NCBI GenBank assembly: GCA_027924585.1
Contig: BSBM01000461.1
Coordinates: 3,284,501 to 3,348,500, forward strand
DNA from: Larix kaempferi
Taxonomy: Eukaryota; Streptophyta; Pinopsida; Pinales; Pinaceae
Direction: 5' to 3'
Length of the DNA: 64,000 nucleotides
The notes beneath the pieces are model-generated. The model did not search any database. It was given only the letters and a program-made list of their open reading frames with translations, and was not told the origin of the DNA. The number at the start of each line of letters is the position of its first letter. Positions within the stretch are counted from its first letter, which is position 1. The translations under genes and the position numbers were made by a program. This document shows positions 22,649 to 33,149 of this stretch, piece by piece.

Positions 22649-23640
22649 CACCGACTTACAAAATGTGCAATAAATATTTCTCGGGGTTGTGACCATTTTC
22701 TGCATATACGAGCAATTGCCGTGACTATTCCCATACATCTGGCAGACGCGACACCACGGCATGCTGCCACCATTCAACGGGTTTGGCGCACCTGACACCA
22801 AATAATTGCAGAAATCCAAGCAATTGTCCTTTGTATGCCCTTCTTCTCAGCATCGTGTACACCATACTTCATCGCGTTGTTCCTTGCTTTTCTTCAAATC
22901 TTGCAGCTGTATAGTCAAGTTAGCGAGCTATGTCTGTATCTGCGACATCCCGGCTGCATTATCTCCAATCGGCAACGCCTCCAATCGCATTGCAATCTCT
23001 AGAGCTTCACTGGGCGTCGAGATGTTTTGTTGCATCAACGGAAGCAGAATGTGTGGTAGCAGTGCCGTGATGAACCACTCTTTATGTTGGACGGCGCTCA
23101 TATTGAAACTAACCTTTTCCATCAGCGTCTTGAATCACTGGTCGAAATCCCATACCATCTCATTGGGATATTGCTTAATTTCCTTCAATTCTGTAATATA
23201 TTGAGCCTCAGACTTGGGCGTTCTAAATTCGGCAATCAGCCCATCCCGAATCTCATCCAGCGACTTCTCTAGGGCTCCTGTAGGGACTAGAACAAACTTC
23301 ATAAACCAATCTAATGCACGACCTCACAGAGTCGTCGCTAATCGTGCTTTCTTAGTAGCATCATTGGTGATCTGTTTTATGGTCCAGACCGCTTCACACA
23401 AAAACCAATACTGTTCTGGGTTGTCTGTCGCACTCTTGTGGAACAATGGTAACTTAGCATCATCACCCGCCATTCTGGGCTTCCTTCCTCCTTTTGTTGT
23501 ACTACTACCAATTAACTTTTGTGGAATTGACGAACTTGGCGGTGTCGAAGTGGTATTTCTTGTTATCTGAGAGATAGTGAGTGGAGGTGTGGGTACGTTG
23601 GTGCCGGGGTTTGGTCCTGCCTCTAACCTGGGCGTAGCAT
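22644..23640 (-). pseudogene. Gag of element B: capsid domain and first zinc knuckles
   Basis: One minus-strand frame runs from a Pro/Thr/Ser-rich lead near 23640 through MAGDDAKLP (Met codon 23471-23473), the capsid core with GRALDWFMKF, and KEWFITALLPHILLPLMQQN. It then reaches knuckle 1 (22820-22861, C-x2-C-x4-H-x4-C, with a TGA inside), knuckle 2 (22712-22753, C-x2-C-x6-H-x2-C) and the start of knuckle 3 (CTFCKSVG, 22646-22669), which element C cuts at its His codon. In-frame stops include TGA in the capsid (two), TAG near 22928 and TGA in knuckle 1. The rest of gag is at 8868-9386. Confidence 0.85.
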
Positions 23641-23897
23641 GGTTGTCCTTGTCAGGACTATGAGGTCACTTTATCCTGTGTGGCCTTCCTTCACGGTCTT
23701 GCGATTCGACCGCAGCAGGACCTTCTCCCATCCTCAGCCTCTTTTCCTGTCGGAACCTCGCTCCTCCCCTCGTAAGACCACTTTATTTCTTAGCTTCACT
23801 CACAGTCTCATCATGACCTGCACCCATCTACCCCTTACCATTCCATGTACCGCCCCCCAATAGTTGCGGTACCCATGGCCTCTGCCCACCAGGCTGA

Positions 23898-24329
23898 CTA
23901 CTGATCAAGATGCATCTTCAATACACCCTTTTCACAAATAAGCATCTTGATCGACAATTGAAGCGACAGTAAAAACCTGAACCGAGGTTTGCGAAAAAAA
24001 TATCTCTCGGCTTCAATATAGGACTTCTGAGTATCAACTACGAACTCTGTGATATAGCCTTCTAGGATGCTATCGAACCACACTTCAACAGCCCGCGATG
24101 CTTTATTATCAACTTCCTGCAGTTCCTGAATCAATTCGGGGTTCCAGGTTGTCGGTTCACCACTTTGGAAGTTCCTCTTTTGGAAGGTCAACTTTGCCAA
24201 CCATTCGAACAATAGGACCGAAAATTCACAGAAGAACCATTCGTGTGGACCGTCATGAATGTATCTACCCACCCACTGATCTACTGTCAATTGAGTGTTC
24301 CTGCTTTCCTCTTCAGCAAATTCCTGCAA
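23898..24329 (-). pseudogene. N-terminal Gag segment of element B
   Basis: 143 codons, the first ORF after the 5' LTR and primer site. It begins MQEFAEEESRNTQLTVDQWV and is rich in Glu, Phe and Trp, with FQSGEPTTWNPELIQELQEV in the middle and a basic, aromatic C-terminus. No zinc or capsid motif. Position suggests a matrix-like gag N-terminus, joined to the capsid part (below 23640) before decay. I recognise no named domain. Confidence 0.5.
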
Positions 24330-24402
24330 CTTCTGATCAAACCATTCTTGGATCTATGGTTTTGTTGGGTGCGACAACATGTCCTCCTTTCACTCCGTAC
24401 AG

Positions 24403-24421
24403 GGTCCCGAAAATGAAACCA
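24403..24421 (-). other. Primer binding site of element B, possibly tRNA-Glu type
   Basis: Two bases inside the right LTR, the minus strand reads TGGTTTCATTTTCGGGACCC. Compared with the complement of the plant tRNA-Glu 3' end as I recall it, 15 of 20 positions agree, and most mismatches are C/T or G/A changes. The assignment is tentative. Confidence 0.4.
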
Positions 24422-24423
24422 TT

Positions 24424-25318
24424 TGTTGAATCAAACCCAGTCGACAGGGGTTCGCATCACTGTCGACACCAACCGCAGTCTCCCTGGTCACCGACCCGGA
24501 CAGGGTTTATCCCGCCTAGCAACACCTGCAGAGCAGATGAGGTCTCACCCGAGGCATCGAGGAAGAACAGATGGAACAATGTTTCCGCCGAATGAAGGAG
24601 GATGGTTGCGGCTATGATACTTAAACTTATTGTAACACAACGACAGATATCTTTAAGCATCAAACATAGTAGTAAAGCAATATTCAACCCAAGCATTCAT
24701 CATTGCAACAACAGTCATTGTAAAGCAATTATCGCATCAAAGAAGCATGACATTATTCATATAATGCAATATCACATTATCATAACTGAACAAATTGAAC
24801 ACAGGGATTGCACCAAAATAGGTTCATCATATTATCATTGTCCACCCAGATACAACGCCTCTGCAAAAACTAGATCTCCGCAATGACTCTTGACATCAAA
24901 ACATACCCGGAAATCATACCACCAACATCAAAGCTTCCCATTCTTCAGCTACCAATTCTCTCTCTCAAATTATGTAATCACTTACAATTCTTATCTATAT
25001 ATAGGCTTCCGCCTTACAAATCTTGTCCACTTACTACCGACTTCCTAACTGACACTATGGACAAATGACCCAATATCTAACTAACTTATTCAAAAATGAC
25101 CAAAAACCCGCATTCTGCGGTATAACTGACTCAACATTACATAATATGTGGTCTAAATGACCCAAAACCCGCAATCCGCGGTACAATTGACCCAAAATGG
25201 ATAAACTAATCTTCCGCTCATCGCCATTCGCGTCATCTTCTCGCCATTCGCGCCATCTTCTGCCTTGTCGCAACATCGGAGATGTTGTGATAGCATTCTA
25301 CCAAACCTCCTGCCAACA
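24424..25318 (-). repeat. 5' LTR of element B (right copy)
   Basis: 895 bp. In plus orientation it starts TGTTGAATC and ends CTGCCAACA, giving TGTTG/CAACA terminal inverted repeats. Collinear with 1-874. TATA-like sequence at 24996-25004, read on the minus strand. Beyond it at 25319 begins sequence of element A. Confidence 0.93.
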
Positions 25319-25496
25319 GCAGCATGGCCAATGGCACCATGGTAGTTGCTTCGCACGTTTTGGCATGAATGACAAACCGGTGGAAGCATGGTCGCTGCTC
25401 CGCACGTAAGAAGTCTGATCTAAGCACGCGTGTTGCGGATCCACCTCACCAGGAGACAGCGGAATGGTATGATGACAGGATCGGAGCCTGATGTGA

Positions 25497-25880
25497 ATGG
25501 ATTTGAAAATGATTTTCGAGGCAGGCGTCCAGGATGATGAAAATGCAGAAATACAGGCACCAGGGGCTAAGCTGAGCAAAGAGGTCTCTATCCGACGAGA
25601 GGAATTCATGCTGCGAGTGGGTCGGGAAGCTAGATAGGTTAGGAATTCCAAGGAGGCTGTGGAAATGATCCATTTCATTTCACGCTGCAGCACACTAGGT
25701 GCGGTGAAGGGCCGAACGATGAGTGTGCATGAACGCTTAGAGAAGCAAGTGGCACGGACACTCGGGAGCAGTAGAGACAAGGTCTCATCTGAGATGTCTA
25801 AGTATGTGGTGGAAGATCAAAGCTTTGTGGTCCCTGCGACCACCCGAACAACAAGGGAAGCAACCCCCTGGTCCCGGTAG
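25497..25880 (+). pseudogene. Unrecognised ORF in the tail of element A
   Basis: ATG at 25497 opens a frame that meets TAG at 25635-25637 and stays open again to 25880. The product is Glu/Lys/Arg-rich (MDLKMIFEAGVQDDENAEIQ at the start; SVHERLEKQVARTLGSSRDK later) and may be helical. It sits where element B has the end of its extra ORF, but I see no sequence match between the two. No family recognised. Confidence 0.35.
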
Positions 25881-25995
25881 TAGGTGATCCTCGGTGCGAA
25901 ATAGATGTGCCAGAGTCGTTGTCCTATTTTTCTCCTCGATGTTGTCCATAAAAGTTTCTTCAGTATGCACCAGGCTTCCAGAGACTGGAGGATGA

Positions 25996-26123
25996 GTTTG
26001 AGAAGTACATGACAGCAAGCCAGAAGATCATTGTATCAGTTTGAGAAGTACATGACAGGGAGCCAAGGATCACTATGTTAGTTTGAGCCATACATAATAG
26101 CGAGCTCCAGACAACAAGAACAG
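25996..26123 (+). repeat. About 43-bp tandem repeat in the element A tail
   Basis: Three units begin GTTTGAG at 25996, 26039 and 26081. The first two share TTTGAGAAGTACATGACAG; the third is diverged. Confidence 0.7.
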
Positions 26124-26202
26124 TTGCATAGGAATAGCCACGCGACAACCGAGTCCAAGTACACCATGTCCAATTGACATGGCTCGAGGGCGAGCCACAA
26201 GA

Positions 26203-26216
26203 TTGTGTTGGGGGCC
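26203..26216 (+). other. Polypurine tract of element A
   Basis: TTGTGTTGGGGGCC immediately before the LTR start TGTTGGCAGG, identical to the tract of element B at 875-888 on the opposite strand. Confidence 0.75.
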
Positions 26217-27114
26217 TGTTGGCAGGCGGTTTGGATGAATCAGCTTCACAGCATTGCGGATGCTGTGCAAGGCAGAAGATACTGCGAAAGGAGGAAAGCA
26301 GCTCGCAAGACAATAGTACTTTATGTATTTTGGGTCATTTGGACCGCAATATGCAGGTTTTTGGGTCATTTGGACTGCATTTTGTGTATTTTGGGTCATT
26401 TGGACCGCATTATGTGGGTTTTGGGTCATCTTTTGTAGAATTTGTTAAGAAGTAGTTAGGTGGTTGCCTAAGTGGACCGCAAAGGTAAAGGCACAAACAT
26501 ATAAATAGGCATAGCATTGTAAGTGTTGAGATACCAATTTGGAGATACATGAGCTGATGAATTGAAGAGACAATTGAGCATGGATGATTTTTGCTTGTTA
26601 TGGTCTGTTAATCTGGGTATGCAACAAAAGGATTATCTTGTTGTATTTGTGTTTTTACGAAGATGAATATGATATGACAGATTTTTTAGCAGAATCATTG
26701 TGTCTTTCCTGTTTCCATGCGATGAAATGCATTATGTGATATGAATCTATGAATAATGGGATGTTTTCGTGTTGCAATTAATGTTTTACTGTTAAATATC
26801 TGCTGCACATTAGTAGTTATGTCAATGATAAGATCTGTTGAATGATGTTGCAATTATGTTTAATGCCTAAGTTGAATGGTTAGATCTGTTATGCAATGTT
26901 GCGATAAGTTGATAAGTTGATGCACAAGGTCCTCCTTCATTCGGCGGAAACGTGGTTCTGTCAGCTCTCCCTTGAACATCTTAGGTGAGACTTCATCTAC
27001 TCCACAGGTGTTGCTGGACAGGGTAAACCCTATCTGGGCTGGTGCTTAGGGATACCGCGGTGGTTTGGATGTCGACAGACTGAGGAACCCCTGTCGATTG
27101 GGCTTTTTTCAACA
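26217..27114 (+). repeat. 3' LTR of element A
   Basis: 898 bp, starting TGTTGGCAGG and ending TTTTTTCAACA. Its first 80 bases and last 60 bases match the inverse of element B's LTR ends; the middle is diverged. A TATA box TATAAATAGG lies at 26500-26509. It holds a 30-bp tandem repeat (26327-26430). Confidence 0.82.
26327..26430 (+). repeat. 30/31-bp tandem repeat inside the LTR of element A
   Basis: TGGGTCATTTGGACCGCA-type units start at 26331, 26362, 26392 and 26422 (last partial). The position, about 110 bp into U3, suggests an enhancer-like repeat. The LTRs of element B hold scrambled versions (GACCCAAAACCCG). Confidence 0.8.
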
Positions 27115-28120
27115 AACCATTTCCAGTTTTCATTGCATATTCTTGCTCCTTGAGGGAGGGCGCTTTTGGTGAGATATTTTACTATTTGGGGGAGCTTCTC
27201 ATGCCCCATTTCTGTTGTAATAAGATTCATATACTCTCTTCTTCATCTTCAGAAATTTCTCAGGTCGAAAATGCAGTTGGAATGATATAAATCTAATGTT
27301 TAATGAAGAAACGGTGCCATTTCCCCACTACCTTGTTGTGAACCAATGTAATGTTGATGGATTCGAATGGATAAGTAAAATACTGATGGTTAATTGATGA
27401 ATGGAATCTTATTGATGTATTATATGAGTTTAGTGTTCATTACATAAGCATTTGGAGTCATTTTGTTGAGTTTCATAGCATTTGGAGAAGATTTCCTATC
27501 ATTTCCCCCAAGGTTGAAACTAGTCTTTTTGCATCTGATTTAAGGGATTTATAGAAGACATTAAAAGTTGAATGGTGATTCATATGAGTTCATGTTGATG
27601 TCCTTTATATGTCCCCTACTTCCATTCAGAAATTCGAGTTGGATTGAGTGCATTTGGAAAGTCATTTTCATCATCTACCCCTAGGGGATTTGAACCACAA
27701 TTTACTAGTAAAATCCCTATCTTGACCAGATTTGAAAGAGGAGTTTCAGAAGTCATATGAACACTCCAGAGCATCCATAAACATTATAAATATGTCTTAA
27801 TATCATCCAAGTACCTTCTGTATCAATTTGGGAGAATTTGGAATCATTTGGAGACCAAGGGACCAATACTAGTCAAAGAGAAATTACTAGTAAAATACCA
27901 TGCATTGACCAGAATCTTAAAGGAGTTTGCAGAAGTGTTTTAATGTATTAAATCATCCCTGAACATCATAATCAAGTCTTAATATCAATCATATACCTCC
28001 TCAGAATATTTGGGAGCATTTGGAGCAATTTGGAAACCTACATCAAAACTAGTCAAAGGTCGAATTAGGGAAAAAAGTGAAAAATTTGCCATTTTAATAA
28101 CATTCTTAAAAAGGGACATT
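27115..28120. repeat. Gene-free stretch with diverged ~180-bp tandem repeats
   Basis: No gene seen. Between about 27420 and 28040 phrases recur: TACTAGTAAAAT near 27705 and 27887, and ATTTGGGAG-ATTTGGA near 27829 and 28008. Spacing of about 180 bp indicates at least two, perhaps three, old tandem units. The flank of element A begins at 27115. Confidence 0.5.
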
Positions 28121-29229
28121 ACAAAGAGCACGGGAAGAGGTGCAACCAAAGGGGGGCCTCAACAAGCATCCCTAGAGAAGGCCCTCGGGACCACTTCATA
28201 ATCAATGGGCCTCTGTGGGCATACTCGATGTGAAGTGTGTCCATGTCAAACCTTTGGAAGAAGAGTGCACCTGCATACTTGGTGGCATTAGGTTCTTCGT
28301 CAAGAGCATCAACACGACAACATGTGGGTGTCAGCACAACAATCGATGAAGCATTGATAGCACATGGTAAGGGGCATTTCAAAAAGGATCACAAAACATC
28401 GGTAGAAGGAGCTTTGACAAGACTTGGCATGTCCACTTGGCATTTGGTAAACACCCCCAACAAGTATATATAAGAGTGGTTTTGCACTCGAAAAAGGAAT
28501 CATGGGATCAAGAAGATCAAGAGCTAACAAGCATTCAAAGAGTTCGATGGCTAAGGGGAATACACGTGAGCTATGTGGTTGGAAGTGACTAAGGTTAAGC
28601 TATATTTGGGAAAGAGAAACATAGCGGACCAAGAGATAATTCGAGCAGGAAGTGTCGATGTTTTATGCATTTGATGTGAGGCAATTTTAGCAAGTGTGAC
28701 GAGGGGTTTCTTTGTATTTCTCGAGTGGTTATTCGATAGGGCTATCGAAGGTTGTATGCATTCAGGAAACAGGCCTTAGAGTTGCACCTTGTTGTATTGG
28801 AGGTGTCGACCATTGTCTAGACCTCACCATTGTAACCTTGATCACTTTTATATAATAAGTTTGGGGTGCTTGGGTTAGTGTGCCCCCTATATGATTGTGT
28901 TGTATTTGTTAAATATTGACATAACTATTAAAACAACACCACTCATAACTTAATAAAGTTTAAGTATCAAAGTACTTGGCAAGGTTGTTAGGAACAGGTA
29001 GGCGTTGATAATGTAGTAGTTCATAAGTTGAAGGTATGGATGGGTTGTGAATATAGAGGTGTAGTCTGCTGGCAAGTAAGCCTAAACGCCCAAGCCTTCG
29101 AGAATAACTCTAAGGCAGTGCCACATAACTGCCAAGGGTTGAGTTTCCTTCGGTACGATGCCTTGGGTTGTGACATTATCCCTTTAGGTAAGCTCCAAGG
29201 CCACATTTCACAAATCAAAGATGAGATTC
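28121..29229. other. Gene-free stretch with short unsupported open frames
   Basis: Open frames of 60-87 codons occur on both strands at 28119-28530, but none shows a known domain or clear coding character. From about 28900 the sequence becomes AT-rich. I see no RNA gene or mobile element boundary here. Confidence 0.4.
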
Positions 29230-29440
29230 AATATAAATGCAATATTACATTAAAAACAAAGACAATTTTATGTTTATTAATAAAATAGAATAAAAAAATA
29301 TTTCAAAAAAATAAAAATAATTTTTTTTTAAGAAAGTAAAATATAAATGCAAGTAAAAAAGACAATTTTTTGTTTATTAATAAAATAAAACTAAAAAATA
29401 TTTACATAAAAAAATAAAATAAAAAATATATAATTTTTTT
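29230..29440. repeat. Imperfect ~105-bp tandem duplication, extremely AT-rich
   Basis: ATATAAATGCAA at 29231 and 29341, and GACAATTTTxTGTTTATTAA at 29261 and 29361, mark two units. A and T make up nearly the whole stretch. Confidence 0.6.
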
Positions 29441-29469
29441 ATGTCACCTATTTGATTTAGGATCAAATA

Positions 29470-29810
29470 TCAATCCCTCTCTATCGATATATCAATCCCC
29501 CAATAGTTAAAACCTTGTCAAATTAGGGCTTCATAGCCTTCCTTTTTGTACTATTTCCAAGTTTTGAATGATCCTAAACTTTAATTGAAGGTAATCGACC
29601 AAAAATTACTTTCCCTTATATTACAAGGAATAAATTAATGTCAATCCCTCTCTATCGATATATCAATCCCCCAATAGTTAAAACCTTGTCAAATTAGGGC
29701 TTCAGGACCTTCCTTTTTGTACTATTTCAAGTTTTGAATGATCCTAAACTTTAATTGGAGGTAACCGACCAGAAATTATTTTCCCTTATATTACAAGGAA
29801 TAAATTAATG
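29470..29810. repeat. Tandem duplication of ~171 bp
   Basis: 29470-29640 and 29641-29810 are near-identical, both starting TCAATCCCTCTCTATCGAT and ending TAAATTAATG. Only a handful of substitutions and a one-base indel separate them, so the duplication is recent. Confidence 0.92.
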
Positions 29811-31076
29811 TACTTTTATTGTCCCCATCTTACACTTATGTTTCTGTTTTCAAAAAATTGTGTGTTTAAATTTCTCATTAATACATAATAAATTTGTTAA
29901 AGTCGATTTATGCCAATGTTAAGAATTTCACACCTTGTTCTAAAAACTATCCAATCCACTCCTATCAACACTGTATTCGATTTCTATTTTTAGTAAAGTT
30001 CGTTCTTATCGTTGTCCTCTCCGATTTTATTGCATGCTGATTGAAGAAATAATTGCTAAGCAAGTGCATGCTCATTGAATAAATAATTGCCAAGCAATAT
30101 TTTTTTCATAGGGCATTTTCTTTAAGGTTTTACTAGATCATTTAGGTTGATAGAATTTTCTATAATGTTATGTCAACTTAATAGAAGGTAAAGGTAAAGG
30201 TAAAACAATATATTTTTATTTAACTTTTTCAATATCAAGTATGGATAGAAATCAAATCTCTTCAAATACAAACTCCTTGCAGAATCTCCATTGTGCAGTG
30301 ATTCTATCTATTTACTAATTATAATGATCTTATCTACTCGACTAAATGTGGTAAATGAATCATCTTAGAGTTTCACGTATTTAACTTAATGATATCATAC
30401 AAAATCTAATACCACTGTAATACCAATAAAATCAATACATCTTTAACAATACTAAAGACACAAAACATAGATTATATGCGTCTCTTAGTGTAACTGAATC
30501 AAATTAAGGTTCCAACCATTTCACAATGGTGATTCTATCTACTTAGCTAGATGTAACAAGAAGAAATGAATCAACCATAAGATTTTTGGCTCCAACAATG
30601 ACTCTACAATATTTTAAACTAATACACAGATTTAATTATCCTCTAATTATTTATAAGGTAATTTATTATAAGTTGAATTTCCATAAAAATTTCTATGACC
30701 GTAAGGATGAGTTCAAAACCAACTCTTAAAAATGTCTATGACCCTAAGGATGAGTTCAAAACTAACTCTTACAAATGTCTATGACCCTAAGGATGAGTTC
30801 ATTTTTAATTCTATGAATGCTAATTGCTTTTCATTATTAAGAAAATAATAATTTTAATAACTTTAAGATTATTAAAAAGCTGGTTAATGTTCTATTTTTC
30901 ATCAAAATAACTTGTTAATCTTTTGTTTTCTATGAAAATTCAAAATAGTTTTCGTTATTTTTTCATTTTGAAAACGATATTTTCATTTTCCTATAAAAAA
31001 AAAATTGCGTATCAATTGAGTTTCGTTTCATCGAATGCTTCGTGCGGATCAGTTAAGTTTCGTCTGGTCAAAATAC
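29811..31076. other. AT-rich gene-free stretch
   Basis: No coding region or RNA gene is visible. A 43-bp repeat at 30692-30801 is listed separately. The short frame across 31000-31183 is only the antisense of the tRNA gene. Confidence 0.5.
30692..30801. repeat. 43-bp tandem repeat, 2.6 copies
   Basis: TCTATGACCCTAAGGATGAG units start at 30692, 30735 and 30778. The first differs by one base (CCGTAAGG); the third fades after about 24 bases. Confidence 0.9.
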
Positions 31077-31080
31077 AAAA
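31077..31080 (-). terminator. RNA polymerase III terminator of tRNA-Met
   Basis: AAAA on the plus strand, TTTT in the transcript, about 10 bases after the tRNA 3' end. A second T-run follows. Confidence 0.6.
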
Positions 31081-31089
31081 CGGAACGGA

Positions 31090-31176
31090 TGGGGTGAGAG
31101 AGGCTCGAACTCTCGACCTCAGGATTCCTCAAATCAGCTATGAGACCTACGCGCTAACCAACTGCGCCACCACCCC
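31090..31176 (-). tRNA. trnM-CAU: Elongator tRNA-Met (CAU), with intron
   Basis: The minus strand begins GGGGTGGTGGCGCAGTTGG, containing the A-box, and ends GGTTCGAG-like GAGAGTTCGAGCCTCTCTC (B-box) followed by ACCCC and discriminator A. The acceptor arms pair (GGGGTGG with TCACCCC, one G-T). The anticodon loop reads CTCATA, then about 13 non-conserved bases interrupt before ATCCTGAGG: the small intron typical of plant nuclear elongator tRNA-Met genes. No CCA is encoded. A T-run terminator follows. It looks intact and is probably the only functional host gene in the window. Confidence 0.93.
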
Positions 31177-32846
31177 GTTATGATTATAATGCGAATTTGT
31201 TATATCTCCTTCCCGATATAGAATTAGGGTATCTCTTTTGGTTTGGTGAATTGCAGGAATTTCAAAAACGTATTTGTAAAAACAATTAAACTGCTAAGAT
31301 GTGTGAACAGGATATTCAATCCTTCAAAGTCATCTAAAATCACAATTATCTGGGATGGCTCCCTGCAGCGTGATTGGACCTGAGAAACAAACAAATCGTA
31401 AGAATTAGATGAATTCTGAATATTCCATTAATTAGTTTTTATAAATTGTGGACACATTTGAGAGTGTAGATTCCCATCGTTGGATATACTAACACAATTC
31501 AATCTAGAAGACCACATTGTTTTTAATTTGCATGAGTTATAATTTTACTTAATTGCCTGGGACTTTAATTATGAAATTTTACTTGAAACGTTTAAAAATT
31601 AAAAATATCAGTTCCGTGAATTTTTTTAATTTTTTTTAATTAAGACATAATTGCAAAATGAGAAAAAAATAGAGAAAATAACTCTTGAAAAAAGTTGTGT
31701 GATATTTTCAAAATATTAATATGAGAAAGTGATAAATACTATAAAAAAACTTATGGAGTTTCATGGATTCAAATTATTTTTCTTAGAATGTAATTAAAAT
31801 ATGATACCATCTACATGTTTTTTTGAATTATGACAATGTCAGTGTAGTTATTCAATTCAAGGTTAGGTAAACAATGTGATCGGAATGTAACCTTAACATA
31901 ACTTCACTAATAATGGCGCATCCCCTAACACTAGACCTAATTCTAAAGCTAGTTTGATACTAAGCCATGTTGTAACACTAATATCGTAATAATGCTCAAA
32001 TCTCAATACTATTCATTATTTTTCCTTCAACAAAGTCTACACCAAGCATCTTTGATGATAATTCAATAATCAACTAGTTATGCCACTTCATTGACAAATT
32101 AACGAATTTCTTTATCATTAAGTCACAATTGAGAGGGATTGTGCATTATACATAATGGGTGATTGGATTAATTAATCAACTCTAATTGTAGAACTATGAT
32201 TGGACTTAGACTAGATATTATACTTGTGGGTGTTCTCATATATCTGGAACAACTTGGTACCATGCTTTGATGGACTTATTTTATTTGGACACTCCATTAT
32301 GATATGTTATACTTGCTTAGGTGCGACATGTTTTTTTGTTTATGTGGGTGATGAATGAATCATGATATATAAATTATTTCTTATTTGAATTGTGTGATGC
32401 ATTATGCTATTGTGGTTAAGCTATATTATCACATGGTTTATATGAATTTATATGGTATAACATTGCAATGTTCCTAATAAGGTGTCGAGTGTTACAGACA
32501 AGTCCCATAAGCATGGTGGACCTCAAGAGGGAATCAAGTGATGATACCTGACAAGGGGGTTAAGACTCTATGCTAGGTTTACTTTGGAACTCTATGCATT
32601 TCAATTTTCATGCATCACTTCACATGGGATTTGGATACATTCAAACTGGCATGCATGTATGCAAGTCCCTCATGGAATATCCAAATTCTCATTAATGCAC
32701 ATGATTAAACCATACAATAAAGCATGGTTGATGACATAGTTCAAGATTTAACTAATGGTGTAGGGCTTTTCTTAATATCATTTACTCCACAAATAGGAAA
32801 AGGTAAAATCAAAGAGGATTCCCTGTGGGGAAACATGGTACAATCA
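31177..32846. other. AT-rich gene-free stretch
   Basis: I see no gene, RNA or mobile element terminus. The sequence upstream of the tRNA (31177-31260) has no distinctive promoter beyond the internal boxes of the tRNA gene. Confidence 0.45.
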
Positions 32847-32940
32847 CCCTCATTTTATAGAGGTGGATATCCCACACTCTCCCTCACTTTATAAAGGTTG
32901 AAATACCACACTCTCCCTCACTTTATAGAGGTGGAAATCC
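32847..32940. repeat. 34-bp tandem repeat, nearly 3 copies
   Basis: Units beginning CCCTCAxTTTATAxAGGT start at 32847, 32881 and 32915, each ending in CCACACTCT where complete. Confidence 0.88.
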
Positions 32941-33149
32941 TATGTTGTTTTGGTAAATTTCACATTTCGAATCAAGTTCATATGCTTAAAAAAGACGCTT
33001 GTGTTTAGATAAGACAATGAAGTCAAGTAATACCAAAATATACCACCCATAAAGATGTTACAATTGTCAATACAATCACAAGTTCATAATTGCAAATCAT
33101 TGCCTAAAAAAAGAACACGACAAATTCTTGTTGAATCTTTTTATCTTTT

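Larger units (their letters stand above)
1..25318 (-). mobile_element. Element B: Ty3/gypsy LTR retrotransposon with an extra 3' ORF, interrupted by element C
   Basis: Two direct copies of one LTR (1-874 and 24424-25318) flank minus-strand gag, protease, RT, RNase H, integrase and a further ORF. Aligning the two LTRs shows about 20 bases of the left LTR lie outside the window. Without the 13.3-kb insert the element is about 12.1 kb. Order of protease, RT, RNase H, integrase identifies Ty3/gypsy. No chromodomain follows the integrase, so a non-chromovirus lineage is likely. Gag and protease share one frame, and the capsid-like segment and RT share another. Stops and frameshifts make it non-autonomous now. 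In the first 175 aligned LTR bases I count 9 differences, so it is older than C. Confidence 0.93.
25319..27114 (+). mobile_element. Element A: 3' part of a related plus-strand Ty3/gypsy element
   Basis: An LTR at 26217-27114 is the reverse complement, by family, of element B's LTR. It is preceded by the same 14-base polypurine tract and by flanking internal sequence (26160-26202) that matches the inverse of 889-930 beside B's left LTR. This makes 26217-27114 a 3' LTR and 25319-26202 the internal tail. The rest of A is not in the window, so B probably inserted into A and A's 5' part lies left of position 1. Confidence 0.75.

Noticed and set aside
27115-27140. Primer binding site after the element A LTR, which would make it a 5' LTR
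   Set aside because: The bases do not resemble element B's primer site convincingly, while the polypurine tract and internal match on the left clearly mark a 3' LTR.
28119-28530. Overlapping frames on both strands
   Set aside because: No recognisable domain and no upstream or downstream support; composition does not favour either strand.
30923-31183. 86-codon plus-strand frame ending in TNCATTPL
   Set aside because: Its C-terminal third is the antisense translation of the tRNA-Met gene, a common false gene.
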